Assembly (NCBI GenBank): GCA_041665525.1
Contig: JBAYIS010000011.1
Location: 44,495 to 108,494, forward strand
Length of the DNA stretch: 64,000 nt
Origin: UBA8401 sp041665525
GTDB lineage: Bacteria; Bacteroidota; Ignavibacteria; UBA10030; UBA8401
Direction of reading: 5' to 3'
Part shown: positions 62,201 through 64,000 of the stretch, piece after piece
Layout: every line of letters begins with the position of its first letter
Numbering within the stretch: the stretch's first letter is position 1
Notes under the pieces: generated by a model
The model's input: the letters and a program-made list of their open reading frames with translations, nothing else
The model's database searches: none
What the model was told of the DNA's origin: nothing
Translations under genes and position numbers: made by a program

Positions 62201-64000
62201 ATGAACTATTTTACGCGTTATAACGATTTCCTAAAGACTGTATTGATGGTCGTTATGTTCGTCTCGCTGCTTTCCGGCGGACAGACCGGTAAGATCGTCG
62301 GGAAAGTGACCGATCCGAAGACAGGCGAACCGCTTGTCGGCGTGACCATTTTACTGCAGGGGACGAAGTCCGGTGCTTCGACCGATATTGAAGGCGAATA
62401 TTTTATCGGTAATGTCCTGCCGGGGACGTATGTGCTGAATGTCAGCAGTATTGGTTATAAGACTTCATCCATACAAAATGTCATTGTGAAGATAGATTTG
62501 ACCACCACCATCGATGTGAAGCTGGAAGAAGCGATTGTGGAAGGTGATGTTGTCGTTATCGAGGCAGAACGGCCGTTAGTGCAGCGGGATTTGACATCAT
62601 CCTCGGTCACCGTCTCTTCTGAAGACATGAAGGCAATGCCTGTTGAAAATATCTACCAGGTAATTAATCTTCAGGCCGGCGTTGTCGGCGGACATTTCCG
62701 GGGAGGCAGAAGCGGAGAGGTTGCATATCTTGTGGACGGAATTCCCGTGAACAATCCATTGAACGGCGGTTCAGGCTTGACGCCGGAAAACTCCTCCATC
62801 AGAGAAATGGAAGTGATCAGCGGAACGTTCAATGCCGAATACGGACAGGCTATGTCCGGCGTCGTTAATATCGTCACGCAGGATGGCGCGTCGGATTTCC
62901 ACGGAAATGTCGGCGTTTATATCGGCGACTATTTTACAAATCATACGGATGTGTTTGTCAATCTGGATAAATTGAATCTGCTGCGAACAAAGAACTATCA
63001 GTTCAGTTTGAGCGGACCTCTCGGATTGGAAAGTATGACATTCTTTACTACCGGCCGGTTCCAGGATGAAGACGGATATCTATATGGGAAGCGGGTGTAT
63101 AATGTCAACGACGAAGTTCCATTTTTCCCGAATTCCAACGACCGGACGGTGTATATCAACAACAATACCGGCGATGGATCGTATGTGCCGATGAATCCGA
63201 TGAATAAATACTCATTCAACGCAAAGATCTCCCAATCGTTTGATGATATGAAAATCAGTTACGGCGGATTCTGGGAGCAATCGCAAAGCAAAGGGTACGA
63301 TCACGCTTATAAATGGACACCTGACGGTATTTCCACAAATTATTCCACCAACTGGATGCAGAACCTTCAGTTCAATCATATCATCAGCAACAACACTTTC
63401 CAGTCGCTGAAGTTTTCATTCAATACATTCACGGGGAAAGGGTATCTGTATGAAAATGCCTTTGATACCCGGTATGTGCATCCCAACCAGGGATTGCCGC
63501 TTTCGAATAATACGTTCCGTTCCGGCGGCAATCAAACAGGCCGATATGAGAACAGCAGCAAGACGTTTATCGGACAATGGACCTTTGCATCGCAGGTATC
63601 CAAAGAACATAAAATCGGCATCGGTGTAGAAACGCGTATCCACGAAGTGTTCGACCACGGCATGAGTATGACCAACGCGCTGGAAGGGCAAACCGATTCA
63701 TTAACCGGAAAAGCGCTGTTCAAAGTCGCCTACCCACAGCTTGGATCCATCGGTAATCAGCAATATACAAAACGTCCCCGCGAAGCCTCAGCATATATAC
63801 AGGATAAGATGGAATACGGCATTATGATTATTAATGCCGGCGTCCGCATTGATTATTTTGATCCGAACTCTTCTCTTCTTGCCGACTTGAACAATCCTAT
63901 GCGAAATCACCTGTTTGATACATTGACCGTTGATGGTGTGAAAGTCCCGAATCCGAAAGGAACAGCCGGAAAATTGGTGAACACGAAGGAAAAAATCCAG
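62201..64000 (+). CDS. TonB-dependent receptor, SusC-like (3' partial)
   Basis: The frame runs from ATG 62201 to the window edge without a stop (600 codons seen). After a signal peptide (ending near LLSGGQT) comes a carboxypeptidase-D-regulatory-like domain (GKIVGKVTDPKTGEPLVGVTILLQGTKSGASTDIEGEYFI). The plug domain follows, with VAYLVDGIPVNNPLNGG and IREMEVISGTFNAEYGQAMSGVVNIVTQDG. The beta-barrel then begins. It would import oligosaccharides released by the neighbouring GH2 enzyme across the outer membrane using TonB energy. It starts 52 bp after the GH2 stop, probably in the same transcript. A SusD partner, if present, lies beyond the window. Confidence 0.92.
   Translation, partial: MNYFTRYNDFLKTVLMVVMFVSLLSGGQTGKIVGKVTDPKTGEPLVGVTILLQGTKSGASTDIEGEYFIGNVLPGTYVLNVSSIGYKTSSIQNVIVKIDLTTTIDVKLEEAIVEGDVVVIEAERPLVQRDLTSSSVTVSSEDMKAMPVENIYQVINLQAGVVGGHFRGGRSGEVAYLVDGIPVNNPLNGGSGLTPENSSIREMEVISGTFNAEYGQAMSGVVNIVTQDGASDFHGNVGVYIGDYFTNHTDVFVNLDKLNLLRTKNYQFSLSGPLGLESMTFFTTGRFQDEDGYLYGKRVYNVNDEVPFFPNSNDRTVYINNNTGDGSYVPMNPMNKYSFNAKISQSFDDMKISYGGFWEQSQSKGYDHAYKWTPDGISTNYSTNWMQNLQFNHIISNNTFQSLKFSFNTFTGKGYLYENAFDTRYVHPNQGLPLSNNTFRSGGNQTGRYENSSKTFIGQWTFASQVSKEHKIGIGVETRIHEVFDHGMSMTNALEGQTDSLTGKALFKVAYPQLGSIGNQQYTKRPREASAYIQDKMEYGIMIINAGVRIDYFDPNSSLLADLNNPMRNHLFDTLTVDGVKVPNPKGTAGKLVNTKEKIQ

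Overview
The window reads as bacterial chromosome from the Bacteroidota/Ignavibacteria side of the FCB group. The main reason is that four large secreted proteins end in the type IX secretion (T9SS) sorting domain, with the QN[FY]PNPFNP motif followed by a beta-sandwich and a short basic C-terminus. Supporting signs are a two-heme succinate dehydrogenase in C-A-B order, a geranylgeranylglyceryl-phosphate-synthase-like gene, many lipoproteins and a SusC-like TonB receptor. This is inferred from gene content only. I saw no rRNA, tRNA, CRISPR array, insertion sequence or prophage.

Layout. 1-10200: a + strand cluster of envelope proteins: two CsgG/FlgO-like paralogues, a 1601-residue T9SS protein with beta-propeller repeats, an outer-membrane barrel, and a CsgG/transglutaminase/TPR fusion. 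10288-12441: CHASE2-adenylate cyclase, closed by a terminator on each side. 12580-15935: sdhCAB with a strong terminator, followed by a lone lipoprotein. 17867-25910 (- strand): ftsX, pheA, two small lipoproteins, recR, gmhA, a GGGP synthase homologue, alaS and clpS. 26228-31308: aconitase with an unusual lysine-rich tail, a bacilliredoxin, a TrpF homologue, a DUF1203 gene and an AraC/O6-methylguanine-DNA methyltransferase fusion. 31511-35140 (- strand): small membrane proteins and a slipin/NfeD pair. 35460-48354: an MFS exporter, a trypsin-like lipoprotein, an AddAB-type helicase/nuclease pair, an isoprenylcysteine-methyltransferase-like protein, a PIG-L deacetylase and an orphan DNA methyltransferase.

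48470 to the end is the most interesting part: an apparently self-contained carbohydrate-response locus. A membrane-anchored ABC-type solute-binding protein with no permease, a histidine kinase and a sigma-54 response regulator are packed with 1-2 bp gaps. Directly downstream are two transcription units. Each is preceded by a perfect inverted repeat TTATCA-N3-TGATAA whose centre lies exactly 70 bp before the GG of a sigma-54-like -24/-12 element. The first unit encodes a secreted protein with six carbohydrate-binding-like domains and ends in a terminator. The second encodes a polytopic membrane protein resembling a divergent sodium:solute symporter and a secreted CBM9-containing protein. A GH2 glycosidase and a TonB-dependent receptor follow. 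My reading (inference) is that the binding protein senses a sugar in the periplasm, the kinase relays this to the regulator, and the regulator binds the inverted repeats to switch on capture, degradation and uptake.

Coordinates of starts were checked by eye against the sequence. Family assignments rest on motif recognition, with no database search.
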